A stretch of DNA of 58,838 bases from an uncultured Alphaproteobacteria bacterium. Its GTDB lineage: Bacteria > Pseudomonadota > Alphaproteobacteria > RF32 > CAG-239. The DNA lies in contig CAJUKS010000011.1 in assembly GCA_910587405.1 (NCBI GenBank), forward strand, positions 1-58,838, in the 5' to 3' direction. The notes under the pieces are model-generated. The model worked only from the letters and a program-made list of their open reading frames with translations. It ran no database searches and had not been told where the DNA came from. A program made the position numbers and the translations under genes. Shown in pieces: positions 35,169 through 42,326 of this stretch (position 1 is its first letter; every line of letters starts with the position of its first letter).

Positions 35169-35594
35169 ATGCTGAATGAAAACCCCCGCGTCATATTCTT
35201 AAAAGAGGTTGTCGATGTCACCTCTATTGCTTTTGCGCAGAAACTTGTTGAGAAGTTTCGCGGCGGCCGGATTTATATTCCGAACAAAATGCCGCATGAA
35301 AAGCACGAACTGCGACAGGCATTCAGCACCGAAGAGCTCGAAGTCCTGATTGAAAATTTCGGCGGTAACCAGATAGACGTGCCGCGCGATTTAACCAACC
35401 GGGCAGCCGAGCGCAGACGCAAGATTTTAGAACTTAGGTCTAAAAACATGCGCATCTGCGATATATACAAGTCGGCCGACTGCACTTACCGCTGGGTGCA
35501 AGAAACCCTGCGCCGCGAACGGGAACGCAGGAAAGCCGAAGAAAATCAACTCAACTTATTTGAAAACGAAAGGAAAAAACAATCAAAATATTAA
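35169..35594 (+). CDS. Mor/C-type transcription activator
   Basis: 141 residues. Mor activates the Mu middle promoter and the related C the late ones. Here GGRIYIPNKMPHEKHELRQA and ILELRSKNMRICDIYKSADC, ending TYRWVQETLRRER (the helix-turn-helix), match the family. No second C-like gene is seen in the window, so one protein may do both jobs. A run GGAAAAAAC near its 3' end is a candidate -1 slippery site into the methyltransferase. Confidence 0.85.
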   Translation: MLNENPRVIFLKEVVDVTSIAFAQKLVEKFRGGRIYIPNKMPHEKHELRQAFSTEELEVLIENFGGNQIDVPRDLTNRAAERRRKILELRSKNMRICDIYKSADCTYRWVQETLRRERERRKAEENQLNLFENERKKQSKY

Positions 35595-36199
35595 ATCTGT
35601 TTGCCGGAATTGGCGGCAATAGAAAAGACTGGCCGACTATGATTAACGGTCAGCCCGTCGAAATAACAGCAGTTGAACTTAACCCTAAGATTGCAGAAAT
35701 TTATAAACAACTTTTTCCAAATGATGAAGTGATAATCGGCGACGCGCATGAATACCTTCTTCATCATTATCAGGACTTTGACTTTATCTGGGCGTCACCG
35801 CCTTGTCAAAGCCATTCGCGAATAAGATACTGTTTCGGATTCCGCGGAAAACGCATAAGATTTGCCCCGCTTTATCCCGACTTAATGTTATGGCAGGAAA
35901 TAATTTTCTTAAAACACTATGCCCGGTGTGATTGGGTGGTTGAGAATGTTATTCCCTATTATCAACCGCTGATAGCCCCAACCTTTCAGCTGCAGAGACA
36001 CTATTTCTGGTCTAACCGGTCAGTTCCAAAGGCCGATTTTGCCCCGGATTATATTCAAAAGGCAAATATCGCCCAGCATCAAAACCGGCTGGGAATTGAC
36101 CTCAGTTCTTATCAAATCCGCAACAAAGCCCAGATTTTAAGGAACTGTGTCGCTCCGGAAGTAGGAAAATATATTTTTGATAATTTTTTTAACAAATAA
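35582..36199 (+). CDS. C5 cytosine DNA methyltransferase (non-AUG start or frameshift)
   Basis: About 205 residues from codon ATC at 35582. Motif I is NLFAGIGGNR, motif IV SPPCQSHS with catalytic Cys75, motif VI VVENVIPYY; then IRNKAQILRNCVAPEVG. The first ATG (35639) would cut off motif I, so translation must start earlier, yet there is no ATG, GTG or TTG between the upstream stop (35561) and motif I. ATC at 35582, 7 bases after AGGA, is at the spot where related proteins have Met. Alternatively a -1 slip on the upstream A-run makes a Mor fusion. No restriction enzyme gene is near. It is short, which is typical of some phage enzymes. Confidence 0.8.
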   Translation: MKILNLFAGIGGNRKDWPTMINGQPVEITAVELNPKIAEIYKQLFPNDEVIIGDAHEYLLHHYQDFDFIWASPPCQSHSRIRYCFGFRGKRIRFAPLYPDLMLWQEIIFLKHYARCDWVVENVIPYYQPLIAPTFQLQRHYFWSNRSVPKADFAPDYIQKANIAQHQNRLGIDLSSYQIRNKAQILRNCVAPEVGKYIFDNFFNK

Positions 36200-36205
36200 A
36201 CAACC

Positions 36206-36230
36206 GGCGGCGGCCTAAAAACCGCCGCTA
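36206..36230 (+). other. GC hairpin after the methyltransferase gene
   Basis: GGCGG and CGG repeats pair with CCGCCGC across a loop holding CCTAAAAA, a stable hairpin without T-tract. The loop differs by one base from the dispersed GTCTAAAAAC motif. It may shape the transcript end or be a site. Confidence 0.5.
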
Positions 36231-36248
36231 TCAAAAGGAAAATAAAAA

Positions 36249-36503
36249 ATGGGAACCGATGAAGATTTGGAAGCCACAGTTACCGTAGGAGGGAAAAAAT
36301 ATCCTCTCAATTATCATGAAATGGAGGTGCAGTTTGAAGAAATAAAACAAGAAATACCGTCTTTTACTTTTAAGCCGATGATTTTTACATGCACTTGGAA
36401 AATTTCCCGTAAACAACAAGCCGTGCTTAATAAATTAGAGCGTAAACACAAAAAATATTTAAAAAAGATATTAAAGATACGCCGGTTTAAATTTGCGATG
36501 TAA
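36249..36503 (+). CDS. Phage protein of unknown function, basic C terminus
   Basis: 84 residues. Starts MGTDEDLEATVTVGGKKYPL; the last ~35 are very basic and helical (LNKLERKHKKYLKKILKIRR), suggesting nucleic-acid contact or a membrane-bound amphipathic end. AAAGGA upstream. Unknown function. Confidence 0.55.
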   Translation: MGTDEDLEATVTVGGKKYPLNYHEMEVQFEEIKQEIPSFTFKPMIFTCTWKISRKQQAVLNKLERKHKKYLKKILKIRRFKFAM

Positions 36504-36517
36504 AACAGGAGAAAGCA

Positions 36518-36727
36518 ATGTTTAATAATGATGATAATATGCCCCGCGGACAAATATCTGTAACTGAACTCAAAGACAATGAGCGCCAGCCGTGTGAAAT
36601 CTGGACGCGCGTTATGGGCTATTTCCGTCCGCTTTCCGAATTTAACAAAGGTAAAAAAGCCGAATTTTTGGAGAGAAAGACCTTTACAGAAAGCAAATGT
36701 ATAAATAAACTTCGTGTAAAAGGATAA
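36518..36727 (+). CDS. Small NrdD-like phage protein
   Basis: 69 residues. The core, ending CEIWTRVMGYFRPLSEFNKG then KKAEFLERKTF, matches the small C-terminal segment (with WTRVxGY-RP) seen at the end of anaerobic ribonucleotide reductases and often found alone in phages. It lacks the rest of the enzyme, so it cannot be a reductase; role unknown. AGGAG precedes the ATG. Confidence 0.6.
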   Translation: MFNNDDNMPRGQISVTELKDNERQPCEIWTRVMGYFRPLSEFNKGKKAEFLERKTFTESKCINKLRVKG

Positions 36728-36731
36728 AAAA

Positions 36732-37145
36732 ATGGATAAAGATTTGCTAAGACTTCCGGTTCTATCAATCCGCCAGCCATGGGCTTGGCTGATTGTGAAC
36801 GGCTATAAAGATATTGAAAACCGAACCTGGCCGACGCGTTTCCGCGGAAAAGTCTTAATCCATGCCGGCAAGAAATGGGATGAAGGCATTATGCCGGCAG
36901 ATATAAAATCCATGTACGGGGTTGAGGTTCCGCGGCGGCTGGAGACCGGCGGCATTGTCGGCATGGCCGAAATCACCGATTGCGTCAATAAAAGCAAATC
37001 GCCGTGGTTCTTCGGTCCTTACGGCTTTACTCTGACAAACGCCAAACCGCTGCCGTTTTATCCCTGCAAAGGTAAAATGGGCTTTTTCCGCCTTTTAGCC
37101 AAAGATTTGGAAGGAAACGGCAATGAATATAAAGAAAGAAGCTAA
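36732..37145 (+). CDS. ASCH/PUA-like domain protein
   Basis: 137 residues. The sequence SIRQPWAWLIVNGYKDIENR and TRFRGKVLIHAGKKW is the ASCH signature (a PUA-fold RNA/nucleotide-binding family), continued by GGIVGMAEITDCV. Some ASCH proteins are RNA hydrolases or bind modified cytosine. Start 5 bp after the previous gene. Its end overlaps the next gene by 23 bp. Confidence 0.85.
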   Translation: MDKDLLRLPVLSIRQPWAWLIVNGYKDIENRTWPTRFRGKVLIHAGKKWDEGIMPADIKSMYGVEVPRRLETGGIVGMAEITDCVNKSKSPWFFGPYGFTLTNAKPLPFYPCKGKMGFFRLLAKDLEGNGNEYKERS

Positions 37146-37320
37146 ATCTATCGCACAACATGTCATAGATACAAACAATTTAACAACAGCTCTGACTTCT
37201 GATGAGGTTAGATTAATAAGGCGCTCTATTGAACACCATTTTATCAACATGCACCGTTATCTAAGACAGAAATTTCCGCCTCACAGATTAAAAGAAAGTC
37301 TAAAAACAACCGGGGAATAA
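37123..37320 (+). CDS. Small phage protein of unknown function
   Basis: 65 residues, helical and basic, starting MNIKKEAKSIAQHVIDTNNL. It overlaps the ASCH gene, and its stop codon falls within the hairpin of the terminator at 37309. Last gene of the early/middle operon. No motif recognised. Confidence 0.55.
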   Translation: MNIKKEAKSIAQHVIDTNNLTTALTSDEVRLIRRSIEHHFINMHRYLRQKFPPHRLKESLKTTGE

Positions 37321-37335
37321 TCCCCGGTATTTTTT
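37309..37335 (+). terminator. Bidirectional terminator between early/middle operon and minus-strand gene
   Basis: A perfect 8-bp stem, ACCGGGGA (37309-37316) with TCCCCGGT (37321-37328), ATAA loop, followed by ATTTTTT. The other strand also shows TTGTTTTTAG after the stem, so it can serve the convergent 49-aa gene as well. The copy of GTCTAAAAAC at 37298-37307 abuts it. Confidence 0.9.
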
Positions 37336-37483
37336 AGCTGCATTGTTTCAATAAAAATACAGCTCCGACAAACACCGCCAAAAAGAATATAAATTTAATT
37401 ATCGCTCCGACATATTGCGGCAGCTTGACTAAAAAATTTAATATTTTTTCGCCTGTCGAAACTTCCTGAGAATTGTTTTTCAT
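37334..37483 (-). CDS. Small membrane protein on the opposite strand
   Basis: 49 residues from the ATG at 37483, preceded by AAGGGGG. One hydrophobic helix (residues ~26-46: GAIIKFIFFLAVFVGAVFLL), ending KQCS. It is the only minus-strand gene of the prophage besides the repressor, so it could be expressed in the lysogen. It lies beside the lysis genes; a lysogenic-conversion or superinfection role is a guess. A longer frame to 37567 lacks a ribosome site. Confidence 0.6.
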   Translation of the reverse strand: MKNNSQEVSTGEKILNFLVKLPQYVGAIIKFIFFLAVFVGAVFLLKQCS

Positions 37484-37606
37484 ATTATCCCCCTTAAAAT
37501 CAAGCTCAGCTTTATTCAAACATTTATTCGGCACTCTGTAAATAAAAACTCTTGTTTTTTTGCGCAATTTATGATTTTAATTAAATAAAAGATTGAAAAA
37601 GCATAA

Positions 37607-37629
37607 TTTTATACGAACACTTCCCATTA
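37607..37629 (+). promoter_or_regulatory. Late promoter motif upstream of the lysis operon
   Basis: TATACGAACACTTCCCATTA with TTT before it; 22 of 23 bases match the copy at 43948-43970. It lies about 80 bp before the lysozyme start, where Mu has P-lys. It is a candidate binding site for the Mor-type activator. TTATAT (37634-37639) nearby could act as the -10. Confidence 0.65.
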
Positions 37630-37708
37630 AGATTTTATATAAAACCGCCTAACCTTATAAGCATGGATAAATTTATATTTTTTGTTCAACGCTCATAAGG
37701 TTTTTTGT

Positions 37709-38233
37709 ATGGATAAAACGGTTTTTAACAAAGCTTTTAATAATTCCCTAGCGCATGAGGGCGGATTCGTCAACGACCCCGATGATGCCGGAGGTGCCAC
37801 CAAATACGGCATTACCCTTAAAACTTATAAGGAAAGCCACCCGGAAGCAACGGTTGAAACAATCAAAAACTTGACGGTCAAAGATGCTGAAGACTTTTAT
37901 TTTAACGAGTTTTGGTTGCGCTATGGCTATGACCGCATCTCTGTTGACGATTTAGCCATAAAAATATTTGACGCAGCCATCAACATGGGAACCCGGCAAG
38001 CCCACCTTTGCCTGCAACGGGCGCTTAACTGTGTGGGGTTCAAATTATCTGAAGACGGACAAATCGGAGAAGAAACGCTGACAGCACTTAATCACGGCGG
38101 CTGCCCGGAATGGCAGTTTGCCATTCTCTGCGCTTACCGCTCCGAACTTGCCGGGTTCTACCGCCTGTTGGCTGAAATCAAGCCCAAAAACAAAAAATTC
38201 TTAGCCGGTTGGCTGCGGAGGGCCTATTCATGA
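37709..38233 (+). CDS. Endolysin, glycosyl hydrolase family 108
   Basis: 174 residues from the ATG at 37709 (TAAGG 8 bases upstream). GH108 lysozyme: catalytic Glu17 in LAHEGGFVNDPDDAGGATKY-type sequence, then VKDAEDFYFNEFWLR and a C-terminal peptidoglycan-binding domain with AINMGTRQAHLCLQRALN. No signal peptide, so a holin is required. It starts the late operon and overlaps the next gene as ATGA. Confidence 0.93.
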   Translation: MDKTVFNKAFNNSLAHEGGFVNDPDDAGGATKYGITLKTYKESHPEATVETIKNLTVKDAEDFYFNEFWLRYGYDRISVDDLAIKIFDAAINMGTRQAHLCLQRALNCVGFKLSEDGQIGEETLTALNHGGCPEWQFAILCAYRSELAGFYRLLAEIKPKNKKFLAGWLRRAYS

Positions 38234-38448
38234 GCGATTTGGCCGATATTGCCGCCCCGGTCATAGAAAACCGGCTGGAACGTCAAATTAACCGCTTCCG
38301 CCGGCAAAACCGCCAGACCGGGGTCTCCAGCCCGGTCTGCGCCGTTTGCGGTGAACCGATACCCATTGCCCGGCAGCAGGCCGTTCCCGGTTGCCGGCTC
38401 TGTTTTGACTGTCAGGAAGAAAAGGAAAAAAGAAATGCCAACCAGTAA
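38230..38448 (+). CDS. TraR/DksA-type zinc-finger protein
   Basis: 72 residues. C4 zinc finger: PVCAVCGEPIPIARQQAVPG then CRLCFDC; N-terminal coil. Such small proteins bind RNA polymerase through its secondary channel (TraR-like) in some cases. It starts within the lysozyme stop. AGAAAAGGA within it serves the next gene. Confidence 0.85.
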   Translation: MSDLADIAAPVIENRLERQINRFRRQNRQTGVSSPVCAVCGEPIPIARQQAVPGCRLCFDCQEEKEKRNANQ

Positions 38449-38653
38449 CGAAAAACTGTACCACGAACTCGGCGAAGTCAAAGGAATGCTTGCCAGCATG
38501 GACAAGCGTTTTAACAGTTTTGACAAACGGCTTGAACGCATGGAGGCCAAGCAGGACGACGTCTTGAAAAGAGTTGCCCGCAACTCGGTTATCTGCGGCG
38601 GCGTTTTTTCGGCAGCAATCAGCCTGATTACTTCGCAGTTCGGCAAGTTCTGA
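38435..38653 (+). CDS. Small coiled-coil and membrane-anchored phage protein
   Basis: 72 residues: a coiled coil (LGEVKGMLASMDKRFNSFDK, residues ~10-45), then one hydrophobic stretch (VICGGVFSAAISLITSQF) at the C terminus. Its place in the lysis region suggests a holin or spanin-like role, but this is not demonstrated. Overlaps the DksA-like gene by 14 bp. Confidence 0.6.
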   Translation: MPTSNEKLYHELGEVKGMLASMDKRFNSFDKRLERMEAKQDDVLKRVARNSVICGGVFSAAISLITSQFGKF

Positions 38654-38666
38654 CGGGAGACCCGGC

Positions 38667-39173
38667 ATGGCATACGGAACCCGAGCGCGCAACGAAGTCC
38701 GCAAAAACTATATATTCAAACTTTTGCCCTTAACCCAGGCGGCCAAACTTGCCGGGGTTAAAAATATTGCCACGGCCCGCCGCTGGAAGGCCGAAGCTCT
38801 GGAAAACGGCGACGACTGGGACAAGTTGAAGGCTGCGGCCTCGATTGCTTCCGGCGGCCGGGATGACCTGATTAAAACCATGATTAACGACTATGTCGTC
38901 TTTCATCAGTCGGTCATGGACAGTCTAAAATCTCCCGATTGCGCATTAACGGCTAAAGACAAGGTCGATGCCCTGGCTTCCTTGGCTGATGCCTTTGCCA
39001 AAACCATGAAATCGGCCGGCATGGCCAGCCCGGAACTGTCCAAATTGTCAATCACAACCGAAGTCATCCAGCTGCTGGGCGACTTTGTCCGGGATAACTT
39101 CCCGCAGCACGCCGCTGCCTTTATCGAAATTCTGGAGCCGTTTGGCGAGGAGCTGACGAAACACTATGGCTAA
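38667..39173 (+). CDS. DUF1804 protein, terminase small subunit-like (Mu gp27)
   Basis: 168 residues. N-terminal HTH (LPLTQAAKLAGVKNIATARR then WKAEALENGDDWDKLK) matches DUF1804, the small-terminase position in Mu-like phages. It should recognise phage DNA and recruit the large subunit encoded directly after it (overlap 8 bp). Confidence 0.87.
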   Translation: MAYGTRARNEVRKNYIFKLLPLTQAAKLAGVKNIATARRWKAEALENGDDWDKLKAAASIASGGRDDLIKTMINDYVVFHQSVMDSLKSPDCALTAKDKVDALASLADAFAKTMKSAGMASPELSKLSITTEVIQLLGDFVRDNFPQHAAAFIEILEPFGEELTKHYG

Positions 39174-40875
39174 AGTTTCAAAATCGGAGTTTATGAAAAG
39201 CCTTGCCGACATTGCCGGGCAGCTCAAACAGCAGCTTGACAATATCGCCGAAGGCTTTGACGCCTCACCCGCCACGGTTAAGGAACGCCGCGCGCGGGCC
39301 GAAAACGATTTTGAATTTTTCGCCCGGACATATTTTCCGCATTACATCCGCCCTAAGCTTGACGAGAAGACCGGCAAACTGCGCCCGGTCGAACCGTCAT
39401 TGTTTCATAAGTGGTTCTTCCGCGAGTTTCTGCCGCTTCTCCGGTCAAAAAAGAGCGTTTCTCAGGCGATTGCCGCCCCGCGCGGCGAGGCCAAGACCAC
39501 CTATTTAATGATTGGTCTGATATATTGTATCGTTTATGGCAAAAAACACTATATCTTGTTTATTCAGGATGTTTTTGAAAATGCCTCCCTTATTATTGAA
39601 TCGATTAAGGTTGAGCTTGAATTCAATCAGCGCCTTAAAAGTGATTTTCCGGAGGCGTTCGGGCGTACTTCGATTTGGAAAGTCGGTATTTTTGTTTCTA
39701 AGAATAATATTAAAGTTCATGCCCGCGGCGCCCGTCAAGGCGTGCGCGGCTTAAAGCACGGCGCTTACCGCCCGGACATGGTTATCCTGGACGATATGGA
39801 AAAAGATGATGAGGTCAAGAACCCGACCAACCGCGACAATCTGGAAAGCTGGCTTAACAAGGCAATCAAAAACCTTGGTGAAGCCGGCGCAAAACTTGAT
39901 GTATTCTATATCGGAACCATTCTGCACTACGATTCGGTATTAAACCGTACGCTTAATAATCCGTTGTGGCGCAGCGTCATTTTCCGCGCGATTATGACCC
40001 CGCCGGAAAACCAGCAGCTCTGGCAGGAATGGCAGGAAATTTTAACCAGTAAGCCCGACGCCGAAGACAAAGAGAGCCCGGAAGAAAAGGCCGATAAATT
40101 TTATTTTGCCCACAAAACCGCCATGGACAAAGGCGCGGTTTTAAGCTGGCCGGACAAACGCGACCTTTTGACATTGATGAAAATCAAGGTTGAAGTCGGT
40201 ACTGCCGCCTTTGACGCCGAATATCAGAACGACCCGCTCTCCGGAGACGATGCCACTTTTGCCCAGTTTACCTACTGGAATGTTCTGGCTAAGCCGCTGC
40301 CGGCGTTCGGTGCGGTTGACCCCTCGCTTGGCAAATTTGGCCGTCGCCGCGACCCGTCCGCGATTCTGGTCGGTTTTTATGACCGCAATATCGGTGTGCT
40401 GTATCTTCAGGAAGCGGCTATCAAAAAACGCCTGCCCGATAAGATAATCAGCGACATGATTTATTATCAGAAGAAATATAACTGCGTTTTCTGGTTCGTC
40501 GAAACGGTGCAATATCAGGAATTTTTAAGAACTGAGGCCATCAAGCGCGGCAAAAAGGCCGGCGTGCAGCTGAATTGTATCGGAATCAGCCAGAATGTTG
40601 ACAAAGACCTGCGTATTCAAACCTTGCAGCCGCATGTTGCCGAAGGTTCAATCCGCTTTTTAATTTACCAGACGGCACTCATTCAGCAGATGCGCCACTG
40701 GCCGGTGGTTGACCATGACGACGGCGTCGATTGTCTGGAGATACTTTGGTCAAACTGCATTAAATATGCCGGCTCCAGCACCGGCCGGGTATCAATCGCC
40801 AGCTCGCTCAAGGCAGAAAACAAATCGGTTTTGCACCGGGTAATCAGGAAAATAACAGCTTATAGTGGGATTTAA
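39166..40875 (+). CDS. Terminase large subunit (Mu gp28)
   Basis: 569 residues. ATPase: Walker A variant APRGEAKTTY, Walker B MVILDDMEKDDE; nuclease part begins around AVDPSLGKFGRR with further acidic sites (FVETVQYQEF, DHDDGVDCLEILW). It drives DNA into the prohead by headful packaging from the host-flanked left end. Ends 2 bp before the portal gene. Confidence 0.93.
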   Translation: MAKVSKSEFMKSLADIAGQLKQQLDNIAEGFDASPATVKERRARAENDFEFFARTYFPHYIRPKLDEKTGKLRPVEPSLFHKWFFREFLPLLRSKKSVSQAIAAPRGEAKTTYLMIGLIYCIVYGKKHYILFIQDVFENASLIIESIKVELEFNQRLKSDFPEAFGRTSIWKVGIFVSKNNIKVHARGARQGVRGLKHGAYRPDMVILDDMEKDDEVKNPTNRDNLESWLNKAIKNLGEAGAKLDVFYIGTILHYDSVLNRTLNNPLWRSVIFRAIMTPPENQQLWQEWQEILTSKPDAEDKESPEEKADKFYFAHKTAMDKGAVLSWPDKRDLLTLMKIKVEVGTAAFDAEYQNDPLSGDDATFAQFTYWNVLAKPLPAFGAVDPSLGKFGRRRDPSAILVGFYDRNIGVLYLQEAAIKKRLPDKIISDMIYYQKKYNCVFWFVETVQYQEFLRTEAIKRGKKAGVQLNCIGISQNVDKDLRIQTLQPHVAEGSIRFLIYQTALIQQMRHWPVVDHDDGVDCLEILWSNCIKYAGSSTGRVSIASSLKAENKSVLHRVIRKITAYSGI

Positions 40876-40877
40876 CG

Positions 40878-42326
40878 ATGAAAAAGTCTAAAAACAAACG
40901 CCAAAACCAGCCGGCAGCGCAGCCGCTTGTCAGTACGGAGCTGGCAAGCGCGCAGGAATACTTCAAAAGCCGCATGCTGCTGGCCGATGTCGTCCGCCCG
41001 CTGGACAAGATTTTGCTTGAACACGGCGGCAGCCTTAAAACCTATCGTAATTTGCTTTACGACGAGCAGGTTAAGGCCTGTTTTATCGAGCAGCGTGTTG
41101 CGGCTGCCGTCGCCGCACCCTGGAAAATCGTCCCCGCCACCGAAGACAAAAAAGACGTTGAAATCGCGGCTTTCATTGAAGAAAACCTGAAAAACATAGG
41201 CTTCAAAGACAAGTATAAAAAAATGCTATACGGCAATTGGTTCGGTTATTCTGTGGCGGAAATCCTCTATAAAATAGAAGACAACCGGATTGTTATTGCC
41301 GCAATCAATGTCAAAAAGCCGGAGCGCTTCGACTTCAAATACACTGGAGAACTTTTCCTTAAAAAAGATTTCAGCACCTTGGAACTCATGCCGGCGCGCA
41401 AATTCTGGATTTATAAAAATTCCGGAGACAATGACGATGAAGTTTACGGCTTAGGCCTCGGACACGTCTGTTTTTGGCCGGTTTATCTCAAACGCAACGG
41501 GCTCAAGTTCTGGTCGGTGGCGGTTGAAAAGTTCGCCGTACCGACCGCCCGCGGCACTTACCGCACCGGCGCCACCGATGAAGAAAAGCGCGAACTGCTG
41601 CAAATGCTGGCGTCGATTTCGCAGGAAACCAGCATTGTCGTTGAAGACGGCACCACGGTTGACCTGCTGGAAGCCGTACGCAATTCCGGCGGCGATTTTG
41701 AAAAGTTCTGCGGCTATTTGGATAAGATTATTGCCAAGGCGATTCTCGGCCAGGAAGGCACCAGCCAGAACGGCGCCTATGTCGGCACGGCAGAGGTTCA
41801 GGAAAACGTCAAAGACCTGATCATCAAATCAGATGCCGAACTTTTAGACGAGAGTTTTAACGAAGTTATCAAATGGCTGGTAGAGTTTAATTTCCCCGGC
41901 GCGACACCGCCAAAGCTGACGCACCGCTTTGAAGCTCCCGAAGACCTGATGAAAGCCGCCGACCAAGACACCAAAATCTATAATATGGGCTTTGAACCGT
42001 CGGAAAAATACATTAACGAAAAATACGGCGGCGAGTGGAAAAAGCGGGAAACGCCGTCCTTTCCGACAGAACCGGCTTTTGCCGAGCCGGAACCGACCGC
42101 GGCCGAAAAAACGGCTGCCGAATTGACGGACGACTGGGAGCAGGTTATGACACCGATAGTCGAACCGGTGGAAGAAATTCTGGCCGACTGTTCGTCTTTC
42201 GCCGAATTTGAGGAACGCCTGACGGAAGCTTATCCGAAAATGAACATTGCCAAACTGCAAGAGCTGATAGCTCAGGCAGATTTTAAGGCCCGGGTCAGCG
42301 GCAAACTGGGGATAAGCAATGACTAA
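40878..42326 (+). CDS. Portal protein, DUF935 (Mu gp29)
   Basis: 482 residues. DUF935 signatures: VRPLDKILLEHGGSLKTYRN, QRVAAAVAAPWKIVPA, and FWPVYLKRNGLKFWSVAVEK, with FAVPTARGTY. It forms the dodecameric ring through which DNA passes. The N terminus is basic (KKSKNKRQNQ); the first codons contain one copy of GTCTAAAAAC. Overlaps the next gene by 8 bp. Confidence 0.93.
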   Translation: MKKSKNKRQNQPAAQPLVSTELASAQEYFKSRMLLADVVRPLDKILLEHGGSLKTYRNLLYDEQVKACFIEQRVAAAVAAPWKIVPATEDKKDVEIAAFIEENLKNIGFKDKYKKMLYGNWFGYSVAEILYKIEDNRIVIAAINVKKPERFDFKYTGELFLKKDFSTLELMPARKFWIYKNSGDNDDEVYGLGLGHVCFWPVYLKRNGLKFWSVAVEKFAVPTARGTYRTGATDEEKRELLQMLASISQETSIVVEDGTTVDLLEAVRNSGGDFEKFCGYLDKIIAKAILGQEGTSQNGAYVGTAEVQENVKDLIIKSDAELLDESFNEVIKWLVEFNFPGATPPKLTHRFEAPEDLMKAADQDTKIYNMGFEPSEKYINEKYGGEWKKRETPSFPTEPAFAEPEPTAAEKTAAELTDDWEQVMTPIVEPVEEILADCSSFAEFEERLTEAYPKMNIAKLQELIAQADFKARVSGKLGISND

